This document shows, piece by piece, positions 63,968 through 64,000 of a stretch of DNA of 64,000 nt. Source of the stretch: an uncultured Alphaproteobacteria bacterium. GTDB taxonomy: Bacteria > Pseudomonadota > Alphaproteobacteria > GCA-2731375. The notes beneath the pieces are model-generated. The model made no database searches. It saw nothing but the letters and a program-made list of their open reading frames with translations, and was not told the origin of the DNA. Each line of letters opens with the position of its first letter. The first letter of the stretch is position 1. The position numbers were made by a program, and so were the translations under genes. The stretch covers positions 310,001 to 374,000 of the forward strand of contig CATOSZ010000001.1 of the NCBI GenBank assembly GCA_951812805.1. The letters are read 5' to 3'.

Positions 63968-64000
63968 ATGCACAGTCTGGAGCTGGAAGACGTTACGGGC
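63968..64000 (+). CDS. Start of a gene cut by the window edge
   Basis: An ATG at 63968 with an AGGAGGAG ribosome site ten bases upstream begins MHSLELEDVTG, which stays open to the last base. Only 11 codons are visible, so no family can be named. The strength of the ribosome site is the reason for calling it. Confidence 0.5.
   Translation, partial: MHSLELEDVTG

Overview
The window is chromosomal DNA of a high-GC alphaproteobacterium, most likely a Rhodospirillales-type organism. The evidence is the gene content: a HIG1 twin-membrane protein, PduO-type adenosyltransferase, etfB and etfA in one operon, clpS next to clpA, a DacF-like carboxypeptidase with a SPOR domain, a DUF6456-like protein, PAS-rich hybrid histidine kinases, and CoA-linked catabolism genes. 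I saw no rRNA, tRNA, CRISPR array or phage module. Genus and species cannot be fixed from the sequence alone.

Layout. 1-4144: the start of an SDR gene, a chemoreceptor, a quinone oxidoreductase and two small conserved genes. 4271-9991: three head-to-tail copies of a 1907-bp group II intron with no bases between them. They sit directly behind the etfA terminator and have features of class C (IIC) introns. 9992-12689: the etfA, etfB, adenosyltransferase and HIG1 operon. 12733-23666: a TPP enzyme/aminotransferase pair, an M19 dipeptidase-like gene, a soluble multi-PAS hybrid kinase, a DUF6456-like protein, a NarL/LuxR response regulator and small metabolic genes. 23676-28787: D-Ala-D-Ala carboxypeptidase, clpS-clpA and a MetX-like hydrolase. 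28788-37375: a decayed accessory region with an MFS gene, the remnant of a 2-oxoglutarate oxygenase, an ArsR regulator, a serine hydrolase, an IS21-family element that contains other mobile remnants, and a truncated gene. 37376-46624: DsbA-like protein, glpK, an M48 protease, a gamma-glutamyltransferase-like lipoprotein, and an aminotransferase gene cut cleanly by an IS66-family element with an 8-bp target duplication. 46842-53673: ECF sigma/anti-sigma pair facing a spondin/CHRD secreted protein, then SDR, CoA-transferase, an unknown secreted protein, a Crp/Fnr regulator and a 37-residue membrane protein. 53681-64000: a SAM/cyclase/AAA/TPR protein, two MFS transporters, a second hybrid kinase, an N-acyl-D-amino-acid deacylase-like amidohydrolase and the first codons of another gene.

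How the genes relate. The clearest functional units are the electron-transfer flavoprotein operon, the clpS-clpA protein-quality pair, the ECF sigma/anti-sigma module and the IS21 istA-istB pair with its 4-bp coupling. Several two-component proteins (16819, 21034, 58313) and a cyclase-type ATPase indicate heavy signalling investment. The most unusual region is the triple intron array. The most precise mobile-element event is the IS66-type insertion: its removal restores a 381-residue aminotransferase frame.
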